64,000 nucleotides of DNA from the NCBI GenBank assembly GCA_036265935.1, contig DATAOB010000047.1, forward strand, positions 15,932-79,931, written 5' to 3'. The notes under the pieces are model-generated. The model worked only from the letters and a program-made list of their open reading frames with translations, ran no database searches and was not told the DNA's origin. Source of the stretch: JAFASC01 sp036265935 (GTDB lineage: Bacteria > Pseudomonadota > Alphaproteobacteria > Rhizobiales > Beijerinckiaceae). Below are positions 38,761 through 47,543 of this stretch, one piece after another (positions within the stretch are counted from its first letter, which is position 1; every line of letters starts with the position of its first letter). A program made the translations under genes and the position numbers.

Positions 38761-39732
38761 CTATTGCCGCGGCTTGCCTGAGCCCAACACGTCGCGCGCC
38801 CGCGCAGCATCCTTTTGCATTTGCTCGACGAGCGCCTCGGCGCTGTCGAACTTCTCCTCGCCGCGGATAAAATCTACGAAAGCAATCTCGGCCATCTTGC
38901 CGTAGAGATCGCCGTCAAAATCGAAAATATAAACCTCGAGCAACGCCGGCCCGTCGTCGAATGTCGGGCGCCGGCCGAAACTTGCCACGCCCCCGTAAGT
39001 CACGCCCTCGACATGGATCGTCACCGCGTAAATGCCGTGCTTGAGACGGCATGACGGATCGGGCACGACATTCGCCGTCGGAAAGCCGAGATCGCGGCCG
39101 CGCTTCGCGCCGCCGACGACTTCGCCTTCGATCAAGAAGACATGGCCGAGGAGCTCGCGCGCGCGACGCACGTCGCCAGCTTCGAGCGCCTCGCGGATCG
39201 CGGTCGAGGAGACCGCATCGAGACTGCCCGAAGCATCGTAAGTGATCTTGTCGACGATCTCGACTGCGAAGCCGTAGCGCGCGCCGGCCTGCTTCAAGAA
39301 GTCCGGCGTGCCGAGGCGCTTGGCGCCGAAATGAAAATCGTAGCCGGCAACGACGCCGCCGATAGCCAGGCGCCCGACCAGCACTTTCGCGACAAAGTCC
39401 TCCGCGGACAGCCCGGCGAGCGCGGCGTCGAAAGTCAAGACGATCATGCCGTCGAGTCCCATCCGATCGAGGATCGCCTCTTTGGCCTCCGGCGGCGTCA
39501 GCCGGAAGATGACGCGCTTGCCGGCGAAGAAATCTGCCGGATGCGGCTCGAATGTGAGCAACGCACAGGGCCGGCCGAGCCGTTTAGCGAGGCCCAAGGC
39601 GCGCGCGATCACGCCGGCATGGCCGCGATGCAGCCCGTCGAAATTGCCGATGGCGACGACCGCTCCTTCAAGCCGCGGCGGCGGCTCCTGCGGATCGAGC
39701 GCCACGATGAAAGGGTGGTGACCTGTGTTCAA
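38761..39732 (-). CDS. ribF: Bifunctional riboflavin kinase / FAD synthetase
   Basis: Makes FMN from riboflavin and FAD from FMN. About 323 residues: nucleotidyltransferase domain (VAIGNFDGLHRGHAGVI with the HxGH-type motif, SSTAIREALEAGD) followed by a riboflavin-kinase barrel (GGAKRGRDLGFPTANVVPD, GIYAVTIHVEGV, LEVYIFDFDGDLYG). Usual length. It lies 25 bases downstream of the NRPS gene on the same strand, and the two may be co-transcribed by chance of position rather than function. Confidence 0.96.
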   Translation of the reverse strand: MNTGHHPFIVALDPQEPPPRLEGAVVAIGNFDGLHRGHAGVIARALGLAKRLGRPCALLTFEPHPADFFAGKRVIFRLTPPEAKEAILDRMGLDGMIVLTFDAALAGLSAEDFVAKVLVGRLAIGGVVAGYDFHFGAKRLGTPDFLKQAGARYGFAVEIVDKITYDASGSLDAVSSTAIREALEAGDVRRARELLGHVFLIEGEVVGGAKRGRDLGFPTANVVPDPSCRLKHGIYAVTIHVEGVTYGGVASFGRRPTFDDGPALLEVYIFDFDGDLYGKMAEIAFVDFIRGEEKFDSAEALVEQMQKDAARARDVLGSGKPRQ

Positions 39733-39757
39733 GCGAGGACTGGTTCAGGCCGCGATA

Positions 39758-42700
39758 TCACGCCGCCTCGCGGATGCCGGGCGTGATTTCGGCGGCGCGT
39801 GGCACGGCGGGCGCGCCGACCCATTCCGTATGTGCCGGAATCTCCTCGCCCTTCATCACGACCGTCAGCGGCCCGAGCCGGGCATAATCGCCGACATGCG
39901 TGTCGTAAAGCACGGTCGAGCCGCCACCGACCGCAACGCCGTCACCGACATGAACGCGGCCGACCTTCATCACGCGGTCCTCGTAGAGATGCGTCTGCAG
40001 GGCGGATGCCGTGTTGAGCGCGCAGTAATTGCCGACAGTGACGCAGTCGAACTCGGTTATGTCGGTCATGTCGGAGTAAACGCCTTTGCCGAATTTTGCT
40101 CCGAACAGGCGCAGCACCCAAGGCAGGAAAGGTGTGCCGCGAAGATGTTCGAGCAAGACACGTCCGGCCAAACCCCAATAGAGCACCGCGACGGCCTCGG
40201 TGCGCATCGCCCAGAACGACCACATCGGTTTCACCTGCGGCTCGTAGCGGCCCATCGTCGCCCATTTCACGCCGATGACGATCAACGTCATGGCGGTCGA
40301 GATCACGGCCGAGGCGAGAATGAATTGCGCGAACACGACGGCGTAACGGCCTTCGAGAAGATTCGGCCCAAACCATTCGACCGACCATGTGCCGAAGGTG
40401 ATGAACAGCATGTTCGGCAGCGAAATATGCACCGCCTCGAAACAGGCGCGTAAGAACTTCTTCCAGCGCGGCGCTTCATAGGTCCAATTGCCGGCCGCTT
40501 CGAATTTCTGGCGCACCGGCAGCTTGATCGGCGGCGAACCGAACCACGTGTCGCCTTCCGAAAGCTCCGAATTGGCCGGAGGTTTGGACTTGATGCCGAT
40601 GAGCGCACCGGTCGGGATCACGGATCCCGGCGGCAGGACACCGTCATTGCCGATGAAAACGCGTGCGCCGGTCTTCACCTTTTCCAAATGCATCCAGCCG
40701 CGGCGGACGTCCTCGTCGCCGAGAACGACCTCGTCGGCGATGAAGCATTTGTCACCGATCTCGATGAGATCGTAGCGGCCGGAGAGATTGGTGGAGATTT
40801 CCGAATCCTTGCCGATCTTGGCGCCCATCAGCCGATACCAGGCGCGCATATAGACGGTGGCGAAGAGCGAGGACAATGTTTCGAGCGTCACCTCTGTCGT
40901 CAGCGCCACCGTCCATTTGCGCAAATAAAAGCTCGAATGAATCGAGTATTGGCCTTCCCGTACACGCGGCAAAATGATCCATCGAGCCGCCGCGATGAGG
41001 CCGACCGTGACGATCACCAGGGCGAAGGAGGTCGGCCAGGCCATCAGCGGGATCGACAGCATGTAGCGGAAGCGATCGATCGAGTTAAGGCCGATCACGC
41101 TATCGACCTGATCGAAAACCCAGAAGGCAGGGAAGAGGGGCAGAAGTCCGAGCGGCGGAATAGCCAGCAAAAGCAGGGTATAAATGAATGTATTGACGCT
41201 GCGCCTCGCAACAGACGCGTCTGCCGGCTCGCTAAGCGCCGCGACGTCGACCATACCGACCTTGCGTCCCGGCGAGCCGTCATAGATTTCCGCCAGTCCG
41301 ACCCGCGCGCCCGAAGCGAGTGAAGTAAGGTCGCGCAGCTCCGCGCTTTCGCCGATAATTACGTCTTCCTCCAGCATGCAGGACGAGCCGATATAGGCGT
41401 CATCCCCAATATCGATCGAGCCGATGATGAGCTCGTTGCCTTCGACGCGCACATTGGCGAGGCGCACTTTCGAACCGACGCTCGCGCCCGCCCCGATCGA
41501 GATGAGATCGACGGCACCGATTTCGATATCTCCTATGATGGCATCGTCGCCGACTTTCGCGCCGAGCGCGCCCAGAAAATAGTTCATCAGCGGCGAGCCT
41601 TGGAACCATTTCAAGTGGGTCAGCATGATCAGTCGCTGCGCCAGCCACACCCGGTAGAAATAGACTCCCCAAAGCGGGTAGCGGCCGGGTCTGACCCGGC
41701 CGACAATCAGCCATTTGCCGCCGATCGCGATCGCAACAGTTGCCATGTTGATGCAGGCATAGACGCTGAGAAGCGAAATGATCTCTTGGAAAATTGGCGT
41801 GTCGGGATCGGTGAGCAGCATGTAGCTCACGAACACGCCGAGCCATTGCGCTGTCATCAAGCCCATGATGAACGGCAGTGCCACCGCCTGCGCCAAACCG
41901 CAGAGGAAGCGGCGCCTAAGCGGCGGCGGCTCGAACGCGAGGTCTCGCATCGGCGCCGCGGAAGCGGCTTTGCCATCGAGCAGGCTCGCTACGGCGCGCA
42001 GCGTTCTTGCGGCATAAACGTCCTGCAGCGTAATCGAATGCAGGCGCTGCGTCTCGCGCACGGCGGAGACGAAGCGGGCCGCGAGCAGCGAGTGGCCGCC
42101 GAGCTCGGTGAAGAAGTCCGCATCGAACGGAATCGATTGCGGCGGCAGCACGCGCTTTGCAGCAGCAAGCAACGCCGCTTCGGTTTCGGTGCGCGGCTCC
42201 TCCTGTTCGTCGGCAACCGTGACGACGGTGAGGGGTATTTTTTTCAAAAGGTTGCGATTGACTTTGCCGGACGGGAGCTTTGGCAAAGTGTCGGTGAATT
42301 CGTAACGCTGCGGCAGCATGTAGGGCGGCAAACAGTCTTTCAGATGCGCCCGAAGCTCCTTCGCATCGAGATTGGCACCACCTTCCGCTATGACGAATGC
42401 AACAAGCTGGTCGATTCCGTCCTCGGTACGCAGCACGACGGCCGCATGCGAGATGCCGGCGACATGAGTAAGGACGGATTCGATCTCGCCGAGCTCGACG
42501 CGGAAACCTCTGATCTTGACTTGGTCGTCGATGCGGCCACGGAAACCGATATTGCCGTTCTTGTCGAGGACGACGGCATCGCCGGATCGATAAAGAATGG
42601 GATCGGAACCGTCGCCATCGAATGGGTTGGCGATGAATTTTTCGCGCGTGAGCTCATCGCGTTTGAGATAACCGCGCGCGACGCCGGGCCCGCCAATCAG

Positions 42701-43834
42701 CAATTCGCCCTCGGCACCAGGCCCGAGCAGCTGAAGCTGCTCGTCGACGATGTAGCAGGTGTAGTTTGGGATCGGCTTGCCGATGGTCACCGGCTCGTGC
42801 GGCTGCACCTCCGCGACGGTCGCGACAACGGTTGCTTCCGTCGGACCGTAGGAATTGAAGATACTGCGTCCGGGACGGCACCAACGACTCGCGACGATCG
42901 GGGGACACGCCTCGCCTCCGAGAATGATCACCCGTAGCGAGGGGATGTCACGCGGCATCATCGCGAGCAGCGTCGGCACGGTGTCAAGAACCGTGATGCT
43001 GTTTGCCTCCATGACGTCTGGCAATTTTTCGGCTTCCCCGATCATCTCCGGAGTGGCAACAAACAGTGTCGCTCCGACGAGATAAGGCAGCCAGATTTCC
43101 TCCATCGAAAGATCGAAGGCGACGGAGGCACCCTGGAATACGATATCGGTCGAATGCAGCTGGTAAGTTTCCTGCGCCGCGCGCAGGAAATGGCAGATGT
43201 TGCGCCCGGTGATGACAATGCCTTTAGGCGTGCCGGTCGAGCCTGACGTATAGATCAGATAAGCGGGATGATCGGGTGTGACGCCGAGCGTGCGCGCGTC
43301 GACGGGACGGCTGTCAGTGGAATCGACGATCTCCGCGGCGACAAGCATATCGCAAGGCGATGCACCGTGCATCTTCTGCGCAAAGGCTTGCGAGGTGAGC
43401 AGCGCTTTGGCCTCGGCATCCTGCAAGCAGACGGCGATGCGCTCGACCGGTGCGTCGGCATCGAATGGCAGCCATGCAGCGCCGGTCTTGGCGATCGCAA
43501 TTTGCGCGACGAGGAGATCGACGCCGCGCGCCATCCACAGGCCGACGACGTCGCCGGGCCGAATTCCACGCGCAAGAAGGCCACGGGCAATAGAAGCCGC
43601 CTCCCGGTCGAGCGCGGAATAAGTGAGATGCCGCCCCGGCCCCACCATCGCCTTTTTATCGGGGTGAGCGGCAACCGCCGCGGCGAAAATTTCGGCGAGG
43701 ATTTCATCCCGGTCCAGACCTGGGACACCGCGTCCGCGCAATATGGCTTTCGCCGCGACGAGTTGCGGCGAACCGGCCGCACTGATCCGCGGGCGAGGCG
43801 CTTCGCCTTTGAGGTCTAGTGCGGTCTCAGTCAT
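39758..43834 (-). CDS. Pls/PosA-family membrane non-ribosomal peptide synthetase (homopoly-amino-acid synthetase)
   Basis: 1358 residues with the layout of epsilon-poly-L-lysine synthetase. Adenylation domain about 40-535: A3 LIYTSGSTGTPKG, A5 NSYGPTEATV, A7 LYRSGD, A8 RGRIDDQVKIRGFRVELGEIE, A10 LPSGKVNR (K524). Carrier domain 550-620 with GGHSLL (phosphopantetheine Ser582). Then membrane helices (about 645-708, 880-950, 970-1000, 1135-1192) alternating with three left-handed beta-helix domains of hexapeptide-acyltransferase type (about 755-860, 1003-1105, 1245-1345), which in Pls form the condensing chamber. There is no condensation or thioesterase domain. It stands alone: no degrading enzyme or exporter adjoins, and the three domains suggest iterative polymerisation of one amino acid. 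Confidence 0.9.
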   Translation of the reverse strand: MTETALDLKGEAPRPRISAAGSPQLVAAKAILRGRGVPGLDRDEILAEIFAAAVAAHPDKKAMVGPGRHLTYSALDREAASIARGLLARGIRPGDVVGLWMARGVDLLVAQIAIAKTGAAWLPFDADAPVERIAVCLQDAEAKALLTSQAFAQKMHGASPCDMLVAAEIVDSTDSRPVDARTLGVTPDHPAYLIYTSGSTGTPKGIVITGRNICHFLRAAQETYQLHSTDIVFQGASVAFDLSMEEIWLPYLVGATLFVATPEMIGEAEKLPDVMEANSITVLDTVPTLLAMMPRDIPSLRVIILGGEACPPIVASRWCRPGRSIFNSYGPTEATVVATVAEVQPHEPVTIGKPIPNYTCYIVDEQLQLLGPGAEGELLIGGPGVARGYLKRDELTREKFIANPFDGDGSDPILYRSGDAVVLDKNGNIGFRGRIDDQVKIRGFRVELGEIESVLTHVAGISHAAVVLRTEDGIDQLVAFVIAEGGANLDAKELRAHLKDCLPPYMLPQRYEFTDTLPKLPSGKVNRNLLKKIPLTVVTVADEQEEPRTETEAALLAAAKRVLPPQSIPFDADFFTELGGHSLLAARFVSAVRETQRLHSITLQDVYAARTLRAVASLLDGKAASAAPMRDLAFEPPPLRRRFLCGLAQAVALPFIMGLMTAQWLGVFVSYMLLTDPDTPIFQEIISLLSVYACINMATVAIAIGGKWLIVGRVRPGRYPLWGVYFYRVWLAQRLIMLTHLKWFQGSPLMNYFLGALGAKVGDDAIIGDIEIGAVDLISIGAGASVGSKVRLANVRVEGNELIIGSIDIGDDAYIGSSCMLEEDVIIGESAELRDLTSLASGARVGLAEIYDGSPGRKVGMVDVAALSEPADASVARRSVNTFIYTLLLLAIPPLGLLPLFPAFWVFDQVDSVIGLNSIDRFRYMLSIPLMAWPTSFALVIVTVGLIAAARWIILPRVREGQYSIHSSFYLRKWTVALTTEVTLETLSSLFATVYMRAWYRLMGAKIGKDSEISTNLSGRYDLIEIGDKCFIADEVVLGDEDVRRGWMHLEKVKTGARVFIGNDGVLPPGSVIPTGALIGIKSKPPANSELSEGDTWFGSPPIKLPVRQKFEAAGNWTYEAPRWKKFLRACFEAVHISLPNMLFITFGTWSVEWFGPNLLEGRYAVVFAQFILASAVISTAMTLIVIGVKWATMGRYEPQVKPMWSFWAMRTEAVAVLYWGLAGRVLLEHLRGTPFLPWVLRLFGAKFGKGVYSDMTDITEFDCVTVGNYCALNTASALQTHLYEDRVMKVGRVHVGDGVAVGGGSTVLYDTHVGDYARLGPLTVVMKGEEIPAHTEWVGAPAVPRAAEITPGIREAA

Positions 43835-44048
43835 GCGAAGATTGGTCCGCCGATCTTAGTCGCTGCGCGAGAGCGCGCGACCCCCTCCGAAACCGTTTTG
43901 GCGGAAGAAATTTCCTGGCGAGGCCGTGTCCAAGTTCCATCCGTCCGCATGAAGCGCAACCGGTGCCGCAGCCGGTTGGCTCGGATTAACATAAGTTCTC
44001 GAAGGAACATACTCGTTAGAGGTGAACGGTTCCCGAACGGCGGCGGCG

Positions 44049-44876
44049 TCACTCTCGCACTGCAGCAATGTCCGGAGCGCCCGGATGCTTCATGCCGACG
44101 ACGTGGTAGCCGGCATCGACGTGCAGAATCTCCCCGGTTACGCCGCGGGCCATCGGCGAGAGCAGATAGACCGCGCTCTCCCCGACTTCGTCGATCGTGA
44201 CGGTGCGCCGCAGTGGCGCGTTGTACTCGTTCCATTTCAGGATGTAACGGAAATCGCCGATGCCTGCCGCGGCAAGCGTCCTGATCGGCCCGGCGGAAAT
44301 CGCGTTGACGCGGATGTGTTTCTCGCCAAGATCGGCGGCAAGATAGCGTACCGAGGCTTCGAGGGCGGCCTTGGCAACGCCCATCACATTGTAATGCGGC
44401 ATCCATTTCTCGGCGCCGTAATAGGTGAGGGTCAGCATCGCGCCGCCGTTTCGCATCAGCTTCTCAGCGCGCTGGGCGACGGCGGTGAAGGAATAGCAGG
44501 AGATGAACAGCGACTGCGTGAAATTTTCCGGCGAGGTATCGACATAGCGGCCGGTCAGTTCGTCCTTGTCGGAAAAGGCGATGCAGTGGACGACAAAGTC
44601 CAAGCCACTCCAAAGTTTGTCGATTCCCGCAAAGGCTGCATCGAGGGTCGGCGGCTCGGTGACATCGCAATGGCCGAGGACATGCGCATCGAGCTCCTGC
44701 GCCAGCGGGCGCACGCGCTTCTCGAGCGACTCGCCCTGGAAGGTCAGCGCCAGCTCCGCCCCCGCCTCGCGCGCGGCTTTGGCGATGCCCCACGCGATCG
44801 ACCGCGTATTGGCCACGCCCATGATGAGCCCGCGCTTACCGGCGAGGATGCCGGTGGTCGGCTTGGACGTGGTCAT
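44049..44876 (-). CDS. fabI: Enoyl-[acyl-carrier-protein] reductase (NADH)
   Basis: Reduces the double bond of enoyl-ACP, the last step of each fatty-acid elongation cycle. About 275 residues, short-chain dehydrogenase-like: the N-terminal NAD site GKRGLIMGVANTRSIAWGIAKA, TFQGESLEKRV, FVVHCIAFSDKDELTGRYVDT, and the catalytic Tyr/Lys in TYYGAEKWMPHYNVMGVAKAAL. The FabI-specific AGPIRTLAAAGIGDF segment is present. Residues after 260 (GMKHPGAPDIAA) form a variable tail. Divergent from the sigma-factor gene and upstream, by 215 bases, of the NRPS gene. Confidence 0.97.
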   Translation of the reverse strand: MTTSKPTTGILAGKRGLIMGVANTRSIAWGIAKAAREAGAELALTFQGESLEKRVRPLAQELDAHVLGHCDVTEPPTLDAAFAGIDKLWSGLDFVVHCIAFSDKDELTGRYVDTSPENFTQSLFISCYSFTAVAQRAEKLMRNGGAMLTLTYYGAEKWMPHYNVMGVAKAALEASVRYLAADLGEKHIRVNAISAGPIRTLAAAGIGDFRYILKWNEYNAPLRRTVTIDEVGESAVYLLSPMARGVTGEILHVDAGYHVVGMKHPGAPDIAAVRE

Positions 44877-44988
44877 TTTTATTCCCGCGCCTGGATAGCT
44901 TGGCCGTAAAGCGGCGATGTCCGGCTTTAGAGCGTGCCCCTGCGAAGCGCAAGCTCGGCATCCCTTGGGACGGCAGCGCGCGGGTTGC

Positions 44989-45048
44989 GGCGGAGGTGGT
45001 GCGGTGGCGTGGCGGTCGTGCGGTGGGCGGTGGTGGTGGTGCGGTTCG
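44989..45048 (+). repeat. Low-complexity GTGG-rich tract upstream of the sigma-factor gene
   Basis: About 60 bases almost entirely G and T with C (gcggaggtggtgcggtggcg ... ggtggtggtggtgcggttcg). It lies in the 273-base spacer between fabI and the sigma gene. It could form G-rich structures in the transcript; there is no sign that it is coding. Confidence 0.55.
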
Positions 45049-45149
45049 TCAAAAATTCGCTGCCAAACTCGCCTGGCAGATGGTCAACCGAACCCGCCCG
45101 GCCTAGTATTGACTTGGCGCCTCTGCGCAAAGGTTCTGCAGGCAGGTAC

Positions 45150-45674
45150 GTGACTTCGCGTGAAGCGATCGAAACTTTGACACCAGGCCTACGCCGGTAC
45201 GCACGCGCACTGACCGGTCTTGGAAATGGAGCTGATGAACTCGTGCAGGCGACACTCATGCGCACGCTTGAGGAGGAACGGCGTTGGCGTGACGATGAAT
45301 TAAAGCCGCGGGTGTACGCCACTCTCACGCAGCTCAATCGGCAGCGGCAGCGTGCCCAAGCCGTTCGGCGGCAAGGGGAAGCTCCCGCAGGCCGCGGTGG
45401 CGCACCAATAAGGCCGGGTTCCCGGCGTGAAGCGATATCGAAGCTGCTTGAAATGCTCGCCACGGAGGAACGGGAGGCGCTCTTGCTGGTCGCGCTCGAA
45501 GGCTTCAGTTATCAGGAGGCGGCGGAGATTATAGGCGCACCGAAAGCGACCCTGATTGCTCGATTGATGCGGGCACGCGCGGCCCTCGCCGCCGCGCAAG
45601 GACTCGATCCGCGCTCACGGCCTGTGCATACGACCCCGCAGCGAGGTGCCGGGCATTTACGCGTAGTGAAATAG
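45150..45674 (+). CDS. ECF-type RNA polymerase sigma factor
   Basis: About 174 residues from a GTG at 45150 (preceded by GGCAGGT). Region 2 reads LTPGLRRYARALTGLGNGADELVQATLMRTLEE and LKPRVYATLTQLNRQRQRAQ, weakly matching ECF factors. Region 4 is typical: EEREALLLVALEGFSYQEAAEIIGAPKATLIARLMRARAAL, the helix-turn-helix for the -35 element. It directly precedes a membrane anti-sigma-like gene, an arrangement that usually holds the sigma inactive until an envelope signal arrives. It is not the EcfG general stress factor, as no NepR/PhyR genes are near. Confidence 0.85.
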   Translation: MTSREAIETLTPGLRRYARALTGLGNGADELVQATLMRTLEEERRWRDDELKPRVYATLTQLNRQRQRAQAVRRQGEAPAGRGGAPIRPGSRREAISKLLEMLATEEREALLLVALEGFSYQEAAEIIGAPKATLIARLMRARAALAAAQGLDPRSRPVHTTPQRGAGHLRVVK

Positions 45675-45684
45675 GCCGGCGGCG

Positions 45685-46539
45685 ATGGGTAAGGCGCCGG
45701 ACCCAGTTACAGAGGCAGACCTCCACGGGTTTCTCGACGAGGAAATCGGCCCGGAGCGCCGCGCCAAAGTCGCCGAGCATCTCGAACAGAAGCCGCTTGA
45801 CGCAGCCCTGATCGATACTTGGCGTACCCAGAACGAGATGGTACGCGGCGCTTTCACGCGCATTGCGCGCGAACCTATTCCGCTATCACTATCCTTGTCT
45901 CAGCCGCTGACAGCGCGTGCAGCGGCGGTGCCGATCAACACACGGCGGCTGGATCTAGCACGAGCCGCACGTCAGCGAAGAGTGGCTATCGCCTCTGCTA
46001 TCGCCTTTCTCGCCGGTTCGATCGCGGTGGCAACGGGTGCCATCATCGTGCAGCACTTGCCGAGCCTTTTTCGCCTGGACGCCAGCCCTTCGATCACGGT
46101 CGGTCGGCGCGTCGCAATGCGCGCGGCAGCAATGTACCGCACCTTCGCTAACGATCGCACACGGCCGGTTGAAATCAGCGCGGCGCAAAAGCCGGAGCTG
46201 GGCCGTTGGCTGTCAGAGCGGACGGGACTTTCGCTTATCCCAGATTTTTCGGCGGAAGGACTGAAGCTTGTTGGCGGCCGCGTCACGCCGGGTGAATTCG
46301 GCGCGGCTGGTTTCCTTCTTTATGAGACGGCGACCGGCGAGCGCATCGGCGTTTTCATGGAGCGTGCTCCTGACGATAGCATGATCGAGTCGCTTCGAGC
46401 GACGCCCGGAGACCGGAACACAAGCCTCTACGGTCGTGAGAAGAGTACCTACTGGGCGATTATTGGCTCGCTCGGCGACGAGTGGTGGAAGCAGGTCGCG
46501 CTACATCTGATCAATCAAATCCGGGCGGCGAGCCCTTAG
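45685..46539 (+). CDS. Membrane anti-sigma factor (partner of the ECF sigma)
   Basis: About 284 residues. The N-terminal cytoplasmic part TEADLHGFLDEEIGPERRAKVAEHLEQKPLDAALIDTWR is the anti-sigma domain; it lacks the zinc-binding HxxxCxxC. A single membrane helix, VAIASAIAFLAGSIAVATGAIIV (about 96-118), separates it from a periplasmic part (FRLDASPSITVGRRV ... WWKQVALHLINQI) that may sense the signal. The gene follows the sigma gene by 11 bases. The 3' end lies 2 bases from the convergent dnaJ-type gene. Confidence 0.82.
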   Translation: MGKAPDPVTEADLHGFLDEEIGPERRAKVAEHLEQKPLDAALIDTWRTQNEMVRGAFTRIAREPIPLSLSLSQPLTARAAAVPINTRRLDLARAARQRRVAIASAIAFLAGSIAVATGAIIVQHLPSLFRLDASPSITVGRRVAMRAAAMYRTFANDRTRPVEISAAQKPELGRWLSERTGLSLIPDFSAEGLKLVGGRVTPGEFGAAGFLLYETATGERIGVFMERAPDDSMIESLRATPGDRNTSLYGREKSTYWAIIGSLGDEWWKQVALHLINQIRAASP

Positions 46540-46541
46540 TA

Positions 46542-47543
46542 TCAACTCTTCCGCGGGTCGTAGGGCGCCTCGCTGCGTAAACGCTGCGCCAATTTTTCGA
46601 TCTCACCACCACCACCACCACCACCATGATCGGGCAGCACGATGCGCAGGCTGACGAGAAGGTCGCCGGCCGGCTTGCCGCCGCCGGCCGGCAGGCCCTT
46701 GCCGCGCAGCCGCAGCGTGCGGCCGCCGTTGGAATAGGGTGGAATCGTCAGCTCGACATTGCCGTCGAGCGTCGGTGCTTCCACCTTGGCGCCGAGCACC
46801 GCCTCATAAAGCGTGACCGGCAGATCGAGGCGCAGATCGCGGCCATCGACGCGCAGCTGCGGATGCTTGCCGATATGGACGGTGATGATTGCATCGCCTG
46901 GCCGGCCGCCCAAGATGCTCGGCTCGCCCTGGCCTTTGAGCCGGATCTGCTGGCCGTCTTCGATGCCAGCGGGGATCGCCACTTCGAGGCGCTTGCCGCT
47001 CGGCAGGTTGACGACGACCTTTCCGCCCTTCACCGCATCGACAAGCGGCACTTCGACGGTCGTGGCGACATCCGAGCCGCGTGCCGGCGCGCCGGCGCGT
47101 CCTTGCGACCGCGTACCGGCACCTGCGCCTGCGCCTCCACCGAAACCGCCGAACAGGTCCGCTAGAAAATCCGACGGATCGATATTCGACGTCCTGGTGC
47201 GTCCGCCGCGGCCGAACGGATTGCCGCCCCCGAAATGGAACTCGAAATGTTCCGCCTGGCCGGGTCCACCGCTGCTGCGCCTGAAGCCGCCGGGAAATCC
47301 GTCAAACCCCGGATGGCGCGGCTTGCCCTCGGCGTCGATTTCGCCACGATCGAACTCGGCGCGCTTCTTTTCGTCGCCGAGGATTTCGTAGGCCGTGTTC
47401 ACCTCGGCGAATTTCGCCTGCGCTTTGGGATCGTTTTTGTTCTGATCGGGATGATGTTTCTTGGCGAGGCGGCGGAACGCCTTTTTGACCTCGCCGGCGC
47501 TCGCCGATTTGGCGACGCCCAAAACCTCATAGGGATCGCGCAT
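46542..47543 (-). CDS. DnaJ-family co-chaperone, CbpA type
   Basis: About 333 residues. J-domain: MRDPYEVLGVAKSASAGEVKKAFRRLAKKHHPDQNKN with the HPD tripeptide that stimulates DnaK. A Gly/Phe-rich linker follows (GFDGFPGGFRRSSGGPGQAEHF), then two C-terminal substrate-binding domains (TTVEVPLVDAVKGGKVVVNLPSGKRLEVAIPAG, EAVLGAKVEAPTLDGNVELTIPPYSNGGRTLRLRGKGLP). There is no Cys-rich zinc region, which distinguishes it from DnaJ. A run of Gly near the C terminus comes from a CCA repeat at 46602-46625. The ATG at 47543 replaces a longer frame starting at 47600. Confidence 0.9.
   Translation of the reverse strand: MRDPYEVLGVAKSASAGEVKKAFRRLAKKHHPDQNKNDPKAQAKFAEVNTAYEILGDEKKRAEFDRGEIDAEGKPRHPGFDGFPGGFRRSSGGPGQAEHFEFHFGGGNPFGRGGRTRTSNIDPSDFLADLFGGFGGGAGAGAGTRSQGRAGAPARGSDVATTVEVPLVDAVKGGKVVVNLPSGKRLEVAIPAGIEDGQQIRLKGQGEPSILGGRPGDAIITVHIGKHPQLRVDGRDLRLDLPVTLYEAVLGAKVEAPTLDGNVELTIPPYSNGGRTLRLRGKGLPAGGGKPAGDLLVSLRIVLPDHGGGGGGGEIEKLAQRLRSEAPYDPRKS

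Noticed and set aside
41600..42937. A 445-residue plus-strand frame
   Set aside because: Antisense to the NRPS adenylation and membrane regions; no recognisable family.
46184..46280. Internal starts suggesting a separate small ORF in the anti-sigma gene
   Set aside because: In-frame continuity and the membrane helix before it show one protein.
46602..46625. CCA trinucleotide run as a possible regulatory microsatellite
   Set aside because: It encodes a Gly run in the C-terminal tail of the CbpA-like protein, where such variation is tolerated; no sign of phase variation.
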